Counted from the stretch's first letter, positions 1 through 6,156 are shown. The stretch is DNA of 6,287 nucleotides from an uncultured Ruminococcus sp. (GCA_947176565.1 CAMWRC010000079.1:1-6287); one strand, 5' to 3'. Made by a program: numbers and translations. The notes: generated by a model not told the origin, from the sequence alone.

Positions 1-2
1 GT

Positions 3-236
3 CTTGAAAAATTCGACAGGGCTTATGAAGAGGGCGTTATAAGCGGTGTACTCGGAACTAATCTTACTTATCGTTCACCGGAACTCCTCAGCCGTCCGTG
101 GTTCCATGAAGTAGACGTTTCAAAATATATCTCATACTTTATTGAGGCTATCAATCATGATGTTTCAATCAGCCAGATTCTTGACCCTCATGCAAAGATA
201 GAAGCACTTCTCAGAAATTACGGAATGAAGAAATAA
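3..236 (+). CDS. prs: Ribose-phosphate pyrophosphokinase, C-terminal 77 residues (partial)
   Basis: This is the 3' end of a gene that begins outside the window; the frame is open from position 3 to the TAA at 234-236. PRPP synthetase transfers pyrophosphate from ATP to ribose 5-phosphate in the cytosol, making PRPP for nucleotide, His and Trp synthesis. The visible part runs from LEKFDRAYEEGVISGVLGTN through LTYRSPELL and VDVSKYISYFIEAINHD to a short Lys-ending tail. I recognise the 'GTNLTYR..ELL....W..EVDVSKYI..FI..LNHD.SIS.LL.P..KI..LL' ending from the longer (about 370-390 residue) clostridial form of the enzyme, not the short Bacillus type. The catalytic KRR and PRPP-binding loops lie upstream and cannot be checked. 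A terminator follows within 15 bp, so it ends its transcription unit. The family call rests on memory of this C-terminal signature only. Confidence 0.78.
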   Translation, partial: LEKFDRAYEEGVISGVLGTNLTYRSPELLSRPWFHEVDVSKYISYFIEAINHDVSISQILDPHAKIEALLRNYGMKK

Positions 237-248
237 AACTCAAGTTAA

Positions 249-283
249 AAAATCCTGCTGTGCATGACGCGCCGCAGGATTTT
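249..283. terminator. Bidirectional intrinsic terminator between prs and htrA
   Basis: The arms AAAATCCTGC (249-258) and GCAGGATTTT (274-283) are perfectly complementary over 10 bp and enclose a 15-nt loop. On the + strand the stem runs into TTTTATTT; on the - strand the left arm and its flank give a run of six T. It therefore suits both prs (stop at 236) and the convergent htrA gene (stop at 318). Confidence 0.85.
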
Positions 284-317
284 TATTTACCTGATTTTTA
301 CAAAAGACAAAAATGAA

Positions 318-1736
318 TCAACGCTGCTGCACATTTGAATCAGAACCGGCTTCAGATTCAGCTTCAGATTCCGGATTATTCAGATTTTCATTTGCATCAT
401 GAAGAATAACAACAACATCAATATCCTCATTGTCACGATATACTTTGAGGGTGATAGTATCTCCTGCCTTGAACTTATTCTTTATTGAATTAAGTTCGTC
501 CATTGTATTAACAGCTTCGTCATTGATTCCTATAATAACATCGCCTACTCTTATTCCGGCTTCCTCGGCAGCACTTCCGTCAACAACATCGCGGACGTAT
601 ATTCCCATAGGAATACCTAAATAACTCGAATAAGCCTCGGTAATATCAACCGCGGAAATACCTATCTGAGGACGTCCCGTAACACCGCCGTTGTTTATAA
701 GGTCATCTATTATAACTTTTGCGTCATTTATCGGAATAGCAAATCCAAGACCCTCAACAGTCGCCGAACCGTAACTCGATGACATTTTGGCGGAATTTAT
801 TCCGATTACCTGACCGCAGCTGTTAAGAAGCGGACCGCCGGAATTTCCCTGATTTATAGCGGCATCTGTCTGGATAAGCGTCATATTTTTCTCATTGATT
901 GATATTTCGCGGTTAAGAGCTGATACAATTCCGCTTGTAACCGCACCGAAAAGTTCAAATCCCAGCGGATTTCCTACGGCTATAACAAGCTCGCCGACTC
1001 TGAGTTCATCGCTGTTGCCGAAAGTTGCAGGAATAAATCCGCTTCCCTCGATTTTAAGCACAGCAAGGTCTGTTTCCTCGTCATAAGCGATAATTTTGGC
1101 TTCATGTTCTGTTTCGTCGCTGAAAAGAACAGAGACTTCAATAGCTTCTCCGGCACGGTATTCGTCCGAAGTATCGTATACAACGTGAGCGTTTGTGACA
1201 ATATATCCGTCCTCGGTCATAACGATTCCCGTACCTGTTGCGACTGCCTGACGTGTTATTGGTTCTGACTGAAAACCCCAGCCCCACGGAGAAAATCCGC
1301 CTGACGGCTCGGTAATTTCAAACGTCGAGGAAATACCTACAACAGAGGGCATTATCTCATCAACTATATCAGGAAGTGCTTTTGCATCAGTACGTGCAGC
1401 AATATCAAAGAGTCCGGGGAGATTCTGTGGTTCAGGAGCTGACGGAGCTTTATCTGCATTGACAGATACATCATCATCTTTTTCCGGCTCGCTGCTGCTT
1501 TCGGAACTTTCAGATTCGTCCTCATTCAGTTTGAACTGACTGTTATCCATGAATTTATAAATCTGAACAGAACCTGCTCCGACAATTCCGAGACATAGAA
1601 TAAAAGCAATAACTTTAAGTCCTGTATATTTTTTCGGTTTTTTCGGAGAGGGAGTATTTTCTGAATAATATGAATAGCTGCCGACAGACTGCTGCTCATC
1701 CTCGTCACTATTATAACCGTTGTAGAAATCTGACAT
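318..1736 (-). CDS. htrA: Membrane-anchored HtrA/DegP-like serine protease with PDZ domain
   Basis: This 472-residue protein is a trypsin-like S1C serine protease of the HtrA/DegP family, which degrades or refolds damaged exported proteins at the outer face of the membrane. Residues 1-36 form a polar, probably cytosolic tail ending in a Lys/Pro cluster. Residues 40-60 are one transmembrane segment. Residues 67-105 are a Ser/Glu/Asp-rich acidic spacer. The protease domain spans about 120-345, with the triad His184 (TNAHVV), Asp223 (TDLAVLKI) and Ser299 (GNSGGP), all intact. A single PDZ domain follows at about 357-445, and the C-terminus is a disordered acidic tail with a duplicated ESEA. A Trp/Gly-rich insert (GFSPWGWGFQ, 147-156) lies in the region of the family's LA loop. 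The start is set by GAGG eight bases upstream of the ATG. The length is usual for Gram-positive HtrA. It is divergent from the sigma-factor operon. Family assignment is firm; the substrate is unknown. Confidence 0.95.
   Translation of the reverse strand: MSDFYNGYNSDEDEQQSVGSYSYYSENTPSPKKPKKYTGLKVIAFILCLGIVGAGSVQIYKFMDNSQFKLNEDESESSESSSEPEKDDDVSVNADKAPSAPEPQNLPGLFDIAARTDAKALPDIVDEIMPSVVGISSTFEITEPSGGFSPWGWGFQSEPITRQAVATGTGIVMTEDGYIVTNAHVVYDTSDEYRAGEAIEVSVLFSDETEHEAKIIAYDEETDLAVLKIEGSGFIPATFGNSDELRVGELVIAVGNPLGFELFGAVTSGIVSALNREISINEKNMTLIQTDAAINQGNSGGPLLNSCGQVIGINSAKMSSSYGSATVEGLGFAIPINDAKVIIDDLINNGGVTGRPQIGISAVDITEAYSSYLGIPMGIYVRDVVDGSAAEEAGIRVGDVIIGINDEAVNTMDELNSIKNKFKAGDTITLKVYRDNEDIDVVVILHDANENLNNPESEAESEAGSDSNVQQR
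349..371 (-). repeat. Two tandem 12-bp units in the 3' end of htrA
   Basis: GCTTCAGATTCA (349-360) is followed directly by GCTTCAGATTCC (361-372); they differ only in the last base. Read on the - strand they encode the duplicated ESEA of the disordered C-terminal tail. This looks like a small slippage duplication in a low-complexity acidic tail. Confidence 0.6.
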
Positions 1737-1772
1737 AGGAATTACCTCATTTCAAAAGTTTCATCAATGAAT

Positions 1773-1778
1773 ATTATA
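1773..1778 (-). promoter_or_regulatory. Putative -10 box of the htrA promoter
   Basis: On the - strand this reads TATAAT, preceded by GGG. The predicted start point, about 7 bases further on, would give an htrA leader of roughly 30 nt. No good TTGACA-like -35 is seen at 16-19 bp, so it may be weak or depend on an activator. The call is by consensus matching only. Confidence 0.5.
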
Positions 1779-1866
1779 CCCACTTATGTGATAATTATAT
1801 GATAGCAGTCGGAAAATTACAGCTGTTTTGTTCACAGAAAGTTTACAATTTCACTGCTCATAACGC

Positions 1867-1893
1867 ATACGGAAAACGTTGTAATATACGGAA
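1867..1893. repeat. Direct repeat ATACGGAA x2 upstream of the sigma-factor gene
   Basis: Two identical octamers, at 1867-1874 and 1886-1893, are spaced 19 bp start to start, close to two helical turns. They sit 29-55 bp upstream of the sigma ATG. They could be paired operator half-sites, or -35-like (GGAA) elements of overlapping ECF-type promoters, or chance. Confidence 0.35.
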
Positions 1894-1921
1894 TCCAAAA
1901 AACTGAAAGAAGCTTCTACAG

Positions 1922-2368
1922 ATGAAAATAGAAAAAGAATATGATAATATATTCCGCTATGTCCTGTATCGCACCGGAAACAGATATGATGCCGAAGATA
2001 TTACTCAGGAAACGTTTCTGAAATACATTGAACACACGGAATATCACGGCAGAGGAAATGAACGTCAGCTGCTGTATACAATAGCGCGCAATCTCTGCAT
2101 TGACCGCCGGAGAAAAGAAACAACAGAAATCCTGCCTGATGACGCACAGGACAGGAATGACGATATTATCCGGAAAATAGCAGTACGACAGGCTATGGAA
2201 CATCTTCTGCCGGAAGAACGTGAAATCATAATAATGCGTCTCGTGAACGGTGAAAATATTTCTGTTATAGCAAAGATATTCAATACATCAAGATTTACTA
2301 TGAGCCGCAGAATAAAAGCAATAACAGAAAAACTAAAAAAAGAACTCGGAAAGGAGGAACTGATATGA
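1922..2368 (+). CDS. ECF-type RNA polymerase sigma factor (sigma-70 family)
   Basis: This 148-residue protein has the two-domain build of extracytoplasmic-function sigma factors, which redirect RNA polymerase to stress or envelope regulons. Region 2 covers residues 7-65: the core-binding helix DAEDITQETFLKYIEH at 23-38, then YTIARNLCIDRRRK at 52-65, the -10 recognition helix. Region 4 covers about 89-142, starting with MEHLLPEEREIIIMRL. Its helix-turn-helix reads VIAKIFNTSRFTMSRRIKAI, where FTMSRRI stands in place of the common GTVKSRL. The N-terminus lacks about ten residues often seen before region 2, but an in-frame TGA at 1904-1906 rules out an upstream start. The RBS is weak (AAGAAG, 9 bases before the ATG) and overlaps the palindrome AGAAGCTTCT (1908-1917). 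Its stop overlaps the next start as ATGA, so the two genes are translationally coupled. Family assignment is firm; the regulon is unknown. Confidence 0.92.
   Translation: MKIEKEYDNIFRYVLYRTGNRYDAEDITQETFLKYIEHTEYHGRGNERQLLYTIARNLCIDRRRKETTEILPDDAQDRNDDIIRKIAVRQAMEHLLPEEREIIIMRLVNGENISVIAKIFNTSRFTMSRRIKAITEKLKKELGKEELI
2351..2357 (+). promoter_or_regulatory. Strong ribosome binding site inside the sigma gene for the downstream membrane protein
   Basis: AAGGAGG is a near-perfect Shine-Dalgarno sequence 7 bases before the ATG at 2365, embedded in the last codons of the sigma gene. It fixes the start of the downstream gene. It is much better than the sigma gene's own site, so the membrane partner should be made at least as efficiently as the sigma factor, as expected for an inhibitor. 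Confidence 0.85.
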
Positions 2369-3882
2369 ACCGTAAAATCAAAAATCTTCTCAGCGAAACA
2401 TATGGCTCGGAAATGCCGGAAAGAAAACATGATTTTTTAAAGCGTATCAGTTCCGAACCTGTATGGAAAAAGCTCCACCCCATAGAGTCATTTTTTTCTG
2501 CTCACAAGACAATGATATTTCCTGTTCCGGTAATTATGACCGCCGTCTCAGTATGTTTACTTCTGATATTATTCTCATTAGGAGGAAAAAAATCCCCGAA
2601 ACCCGAAAAACCGCCAGAAATAATAGCAGAAATAACCACATCAGCCGGAAAATCCGTATCGACTTCCGCTTCACACAAAAATACTTCCGGAATTTCTGAT
2701 TCTTATACTACAGCTACTCATTATGATGTAATCGCTTCTGCTGATACAACAGTCACCGCCTCTGTACGCACGACAGCTTCATCAGAGATTACAGAATCCG
2801 GAAATTTTGAACATACCGATGTATATACAGAACCCGTCAGCATAACGTCTCCGCAATCGACAGTACATTCATTCAATACAACAGAATCCGTATCTTCTTT
2901 AACAAAAACAACAGAAACAACAACTTCTGTTTCAGTATATTACAGCAGCTTTTTCAGCCACACATACACAACCGCCGATATTGACGCAGATAATCCGGTG
3001 TTCTACGGTTATCCTGATGATTATATATTCGATGATATTCTGAAATCACAATTCAGTTCTGGCAGTCCAATATATGATTATCTGCTGCAAAATCTTGTAA
3101 ATATGCTTCTTTTTGAACCGTCAACAGCTGTTGAGGGCGAAATAACAAATCTGACGTATACAGCGTATGAGGGCAAGCCGTGGACTATATGCGAAATAGA
3201 AGTAACAGACGTATATCATTTTGATTTATGCTATCCTGACAATATAAATATCATAAATACCGGCGATAAAATAAATATTGCCATGCCGGGTGGATATATG
3301 TCCATAAATGAATATATATCACTGAATCCCGACAGCACACTGTTTTCAGACTGGACTGAAGAACAGAAATCATCTTCTATAATATATGAAGCCGGCTCAA
3401 ATCAGAATAAACCTGAAATCGGCGACAGATACGCATACTATCTCGAACCTGCCGAACTCGATATGCCGTACGACCGGCTTTATGTACGCAAGCTGATGTG
3501 TGATATATGTCAGTTCAATGTAAATGATGATATTCTCACAAGCTGCAATAGTTTTCACAGTGATTTCCCGATAGAAAAATCGCTGATAAGCGATTCGGAC
3601 TGCTGGGAATATTTCTGTGATGACAACAGCAGCAGATGTATTGCTTTCCGCGATGAAAGTTCACTTCTGTACGGCGCGTTTTCATGCTACAGCATATCGG
3701 CTGACGGAAAGCTGACATATCTCGGCTATTTTACCACGGACAACGGATTTTTCCCGTTCCGTGATTCAAAACACTATAATCTGATATGGAATGAAAACAG
3801 TGTGACAGTCCAGTATCACACGAATTATAATCATACCGATAATGATGAATTTTCAGCTGCTGAATTAAGTATTCCAGAATAA
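2365..3882 (+). CDS. Probable anti-sigma factor / envelope sensor, one-pass membrane protein with Cys-rich ectodomain
   Basis: I do not recognise the whole protein by family. Its role is inferred from the 4-bp overlap with the ECF sigma gene and its topology. Of 505 residues, 1-49 are a charged, probably cytosolic segment that would bind the sigma factor; 50-72 are a transmembrane helix followed by GGKKSPK; about 88-203 are a Thr/Ser-rich linker, probably extended and outside the cell; 204-505 are a folded ectodomain. The ectodomain seems to have two parts. Residues about 255-362 contain the pattern W-T-x-C-E-I-E-V-T-D-V-Y, then TGDKINIAMPGGYMSINEYI and later IGDRYAYYL, a layout I associate with secreted Firmicutes beta-domains. 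Residues about 375-490 are beta-rich, with CWEYF, LLYGAFSCY and YLGYFTTDNGFFPF. Nine cysteines (276, 289, 379, 382, 394, 413, 418, 425, 441) include a CDIC motif. The cytosolic part has no HxxxCxxC zinc anti-sigma motif and is short for known anti-sigma domains. Confidence 0.7.
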   Translation: MNRKIKNLLSETYGSEMPERKHDFLKRISSEPVWKKLHPIESFFSAHKTMIFPVPVIMTAVSVCLLLILFSLGGKKSPKPEKPPEIIAEITTSAGKSVSTSASHKNTSGISDSYTTATHYDVIASADTTVTASVRTTASSEITESGNFEHTDVYTEPVSITSPQSTVHSFNTTESVSSLTKTTETTTSVSVYYSSFFSHTYTTADIDADNPVFYGYPDDYIFDDILKSQFSSGSPIYDYLLQNLVNMLLFEPSTAVEGEITNLTYTAYEGKPWTICEIEVTDVYHFDLCYPDNINIINTGDKINIAMPGGYMSINEYISLNPDSTLFSDWTEEQKSSSIIYEAGSNQNKPEIGDRYAYYLEPAELDMPYDRLYVRKLMCDICQFNVNDDILTSCNSFHSDFPIEKSLISDSDCWEYFCDDNSSRCIAFRDESSLLYGAFSCYSISADGKLTYLGYFTTDNGFFPFRDSKHYNLIWNENSVTVQYHTNYNHTDNDEFSAAELSIPE

Positions 3883-3908
3883 CAGCAAAGCTCCTTTCCG
3901 CATATAAT
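3879..3908 (+). promoter_or_regulatory. Putative amidase promoter inside the hairpin loop
   Basis: TATAAT (3903-3908) is a perfect -10 box. ATAACA (3879-3884) lies 18 bp upstream and matches 4 of 6 bases of the -35 consensus. Transcription would start near 3915, inside the loop of the inverted repeat, giving a leader of about 30 nt that lacks the left arm and so leaves the RBS free. Confidence 0.45.
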
Positions 3909-3943
3909 AAACCGGTACAGGTTCATTAACAGAAAGGAGCTTT
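3887..3943 (+). promoter_or_regulatory. 12-bp inverted repeat overlapping the amidase RBS: terminator or RBS-sequestering hairpin
   Basis: AAAGCTCCTTTC (3887-3898) and GAAAGGAGCTTT (3932-3943) are perfect inverse complements separated by 33 nt. The loop can form a smaller hairpin, AACC (3910-3913) with GGTT (3920-3923). The right arm contains the AAAGGAG ribosome binding site (3933-3939) of the amidase and runs into TTTATTAT. In a transcript coming through from the sigma/anti-sigma operon the hairpin would bury this RBS or act as a weak terminator. Which of these applies cannot be told from sequence alone. Confidence 0.65.
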
Positions 3944-3946
3944 ATT

Positions 3947-4684
3947 ATGCCTAAAATATTCTTAAGCCCGTCTACACAGGAATGGAATAAATACGCCACT
4001 GAGGGAAACGAACAACTTTATATGAATCTTCTCGCCGACAGAATGGAGCCTTTTCTCCTCTCCTGCGGAATCGCATTCACAAGAAATGACCCTGACAGAA
4101 ACGTTCAGGGAGCTATACAGGACTCAAATGCCGGAAATTATGACGTGCATCTTGCGCTTCATTCCAATGCAGCACCTGAACAAATGGCAGGAAAGCTGAG
4201 AGGCATTGATATATATTTTGCTCCGTCAAGCATTTACGGAGAACAGCTCGCAAATATCATAGCAAATAATCTGAAAGCAATCTATCCTCTGCCTGAAAAA
4301 TGCCGTGCATTGCCGGCGTATAATCTCGGTGAAGTATTGCAGACCCGTGCAGTAGCTGTGTTGTGCGAACTCGGCTATCATGATAATTATGCAGACGAAG
4401 CATGGCTGAAAAATAACATGGAAACTATCGCAAGAACGCTTGTAAGTTCACTCTGCGATTACTTCGGCATACCGTTTATTCTGCCGTCTGCCATACAGTT
4501 CGGAATGGTTGCCACTGACGGAAGCAATCTCAATATACGTGACTATCCGTCAATGGAGGGCAGAATAATAGGAAAAATCCCGAATAACGCCGCTGTTCTC
4601 ATTACAGGCGAAACAGGAAACTGGTATGTCGTAACCTATAATGATATTGTAGGATATGCAAGCAAAAGCTTTATTATTCTCTGA
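3947..4684 (+). CDS. Variant Amidase_3 N-acetylmuramoyl-L-alanine amidase with C-terminal SH3b domain
   Basis: This 245-residue protein should cut the bond between N-acetylmuramic acid and L-Ala in peptidoglycan. The amidase domain covers residues 2-175. Against the canonical fold, Glu22 (GNEQ) matches the second zinc ligand, His72 (LALHSNA) the third, and Glu141 (CELGYHDN) the catalytic Glu. The usual DPGHGG start is replaced by SPSTQE, so the first zinc-ligand His is a Thr (Thr10). His145, next to the catalytic Glu, is where canonical enzymes have Ile in ELGFISN. A bacterial SH3 domain (184-245, with SNLNIRDYPS and GNWYVVTY) probably binds the wall. There is no signal peptide or transmembrane segment, so it is released by lysis, a holin or a non-classical route, as for endolysins or mother-cell lytic enzymes; no phage genes are nearby. 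The start is set by AAAGGAG 7 bases upstream. Confidence 0.85.
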   Translation: MPKIFLSPSTQEWNKYATEGNEQLYMNLLADRMEPFLLSCGIAFTRNDPDRNVQGAIQDSNAGNYDVHLALHSNAAPEQMAGKLRGIDIYFAPSSIYGEQLANIIANNLKAIYPLPEKCRALPAYNLGEVLQTRAVAVLCELGYHDNYADEAWLKNNMETIARTLVSSLCDYFGIPFILPSAIQFGMVATDGSNLNIRDYPSMEGRIIGKIPNNAAVLITGETGNWYVVTYNDIVGYASKSFIIL

Positions 4685-4715
4685 ATACATCGGAAATCAA
4701 AAAATCTGAACAGAT

Positions 4716-4753
4716 AAAAAACGGCGGGAAATTCACTTTTTCCACCGTTTTTT
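4716..4753. terminator. Bidirectional intrinsic terminator between the amidase and the S11 gene
   Basis: AAAAAACGG (4716-4724) pairs with CCGTTTTTT (4745-4753). The stem continues inward past one C/A mismatch through GG/CC, a G-U pair and AAA/TTT to a 6-nt loop (4732-4737). Each strand ends in a run of six T, so it serves the amidase (stop at 4684) and the convergent carboxypeptidase homologue (stop at 4765). Confidence 0.88.
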
Positions 4754-4764
4754 ATAATCCGTTA

Positions 4765-6156
4765 TTATTTTTTATTTTTCTTATCAACTTTCGGAACTGC
4801 ATATTTTGGTTTCATGGGCTTTCTTCTTTTCTGCCGCATAATAACCGCGTAAATGCACAGTACAATATAGAGACCGCACAGGATTCCCGATATTATGAAC
4901 GCATTCTTGAACCAGCGTGACTTCGGGAAAAGCTTTGCCGCATATATATTATACTTCACCCCAGAACGTTTTACATCTGATACAGCGACAAGATTTACCG
5001 TTGCAAGCGGTTCGCCGGAAAATTCAAGAGTTACCTGTCCAAGAAGTTCACCCGCATTTACCGGAGCCTGCAATTTTTCCTGATTCCATACTATATTGCT
5101 TCGGTTTATAAGAGATACATCTATCTCATCATACCAGAGAAGTGAAACTTCACGTTCCGGACGCGCAAGTACATAATCATTTCCGTCTGCCAGTTCAACC
5201 GGAAGCTCTCCGAGTTCAGCAGTATCGGCAAGAATAACTTTGTATGAAAAATGGCTGTATGCCCAGTCAAACATATCAGCTGCATCTTCAATATGGTAAA
5301 ATACTGTATCTCCGCTGGAATCATTTATCGGTGATTTCATGGCAACTGCAAGGTAATTATTTCCGTCTCTGCTGGATAAGGCAACTATATTGCGCCCGCT
5401 TTTTTCAAGATTTGCTGTTTTGATTCCACGCACGCCCTGATAATAATATTCACTTTCCTCGTCCATCATAAGATTTGAATGATACCATTTCCATGACTGA
5501 CGATCAGGGTGATTTTCCAGATTAGGAACTACAGGGCTGTAGACATAAGTTGAGCATATTTCATCAAATTTCGGAAGATTCAGTGCATACTGAGTGAGTT
5601 TTGCAATATCACGCGCAGTTGTATATTGTTTTGGGTCATACATACCCGTAGCATTTGTAAAATGTGTTGCATCAAGTCCGATTTCAGCAGCTTTTTCATT
5701 CATCATTTCAACAAATGCCGGAATATTTCCTCCGCTTATGTTATATGCAATTGTCTGTGATGCCTCAATAGAAGATGTAAGCATCATGGCATACAGCAAA
5801 TCTGTGTACTGAAGCACATCTGAATCATATATATCTGCAAACCGCAAATCGTCATTGTATTCAGTTTCATAAAGCGCGGAATAGACTGATTCATCAACAG
5901 TTACTTCACTGCTGAGGTCGGGACAGTTTTCTATACATATGACTGCCGTCATTATATTTACCAGCGGACCGGGCATCTGTTTTGCATCGGCATTTTTTTC
6001 AAAGATTAAAGTATCACAGTCAAGATTTATAAGTATGGCTGAATCGCTGTGTATTGTACCTTTCATAGTAAATCCGGTGGCTTTCGTATCAGAAAGATTT
6101 ATAAATGGCAGTATCATCATAGCGGATAATACTGCTGCAATTATTTTAGACTTCAT
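4765..6156 (-). CDS. DacF-like S11 D-Ala-D-Ala carboxypeptidase homologue with all three catalytic motifs degenerate (probable pseudoenzyme)
   Basis: Active S11 enzymes trim the terminal D-Ala from peptidoglycan stem peptides outside the membrane. This 463-residue protein has the full DacF build: signal peptide (1-26, likely cut after TKA), S11 domain (about 35-300), a PBP5_C-like beta-domain (about 305-400), a C-terminal transmembrane anchor (419-440) and a very basic cytosolic tail. Family context is well kept: FEKNADAKQMP just before motif 1, IMTAV after it, MMNEKAAEIGLDATHFTNATGMYD and YTTARDIAKL. The catalytic residues are not: SxxK is Pro64-Leu-Val-Asn67, SxN is Ser128-Ser-Ile130, and KTG is Lys246-Thr-Ala248. 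With neither nucleophile nor general-base Lys it should neither hydrolyse D-Ala-D-Ala nor be acylated by beta-lactams. The uninterrupted frame and conserved surroundings argue against a decaying pseudogene. I chose the ATG at 6156 because AAAGGA lies 9 bases upstream; an in-frame TTG at 6174 has no such site. Confidence 0.9.
   Translation of the reverse strand: MKSKIIAAVLSAMMILPFINLSDTKATGFTMKGTIHSDSAILINLDCDTLIFEKNADAKQMPGPLVNIMTAVICIENCPDLSSEVTVDESVYSALYETEYNDDLRFADIYDSDVLQYTDLLYAMMLTSSIEASQTIAYNISGGNIPAFVEMMNEKAAEIGLDATHFTNATGMYDPKQYTTARDIAKLTQYALNLPKFDEICSTYVYSPVVPNLENHPDRQSWKWYHSNLMMDEESEYYYQGVRGIKTANLEKSGRNIVALSSRDGNNYLAVAMKSPINDSSGDTVFYHIEDAADMFDWAYSHFSYKVILADTAELGELPVELADGNDYVLARPEREVSLLWYDEIDVSLINRSNIVWNQEKLQAPVNAGELLGQVTLEFSGEPLATVNLVAVSDVKRSGVKYNIYAAKLFPKSRWFKNAFIISGILCGLYIVLCIYAVIMRQKRRKPMKPKYAVPKVDKKNKK

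Larger units (their letters stand above)
1737..1921. promoter_or_regulatory. Divergent intergenic region between htrA and the sigma-factor operon
   Basis: This 185-bp spacer holds the start signals for two outward-facing units. The htrA side has a clear -10 box. For the sigma operon I see no convincing promoter. TTTACA at 1842-1847 is a fair -35 match but lacks a good -10 partner, and TAATAT at 1882-1887 is a poor -10. An octamer ATACGGAA occurs twice (1867-1874 and 1886-1893), ending about 30 bases before the sigma start, where an ECF-type promoter or regulator site would be expected. Confidence 0.5.

Noticed and set aside
1908..1917. Perfect 10-bp palindrome AGAAGCTTCT overlapping the sigma RBS
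   Set aside because: With no loop bases it can form only a very short hairpin, and palindromes of this size are common by chance. It remains possible as an operator, but nothing else supports that.
1916..2203. 95-codon open frame on the - strand over the sigma gene
   Set aside because: It is fully antisense to conserved sigma region 2 and has no recognisable motif; treated as a shadow.
2065..2430. 121-codon open frame on the - strand across the sigma and anti-sigma genes
   Set aside because: It lies opposite two genes with recognisable protein signatures, has no convincing RBS, and its Phe/Ser/Arg-rich translation resembles antisense of A/T-rich coding DNA.
2632..2973. Thr/Ser-rich stretch considered as a frameshifted or low-quality region
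   Set aside because: It is an uninterrupted in-frame linker between a clear transmembrane helix and a folded ectodomain, common in surface proteins of these bacteria.
4765..6156. Calling the S11 gene a decaying pseudogene
   Set aside because: There is no frameshift or stop, the signal peptide, C-terminal domain, anchor and flanking conserved motifs are all intact, and expression signals are good. A pseudoenzyme fits better.
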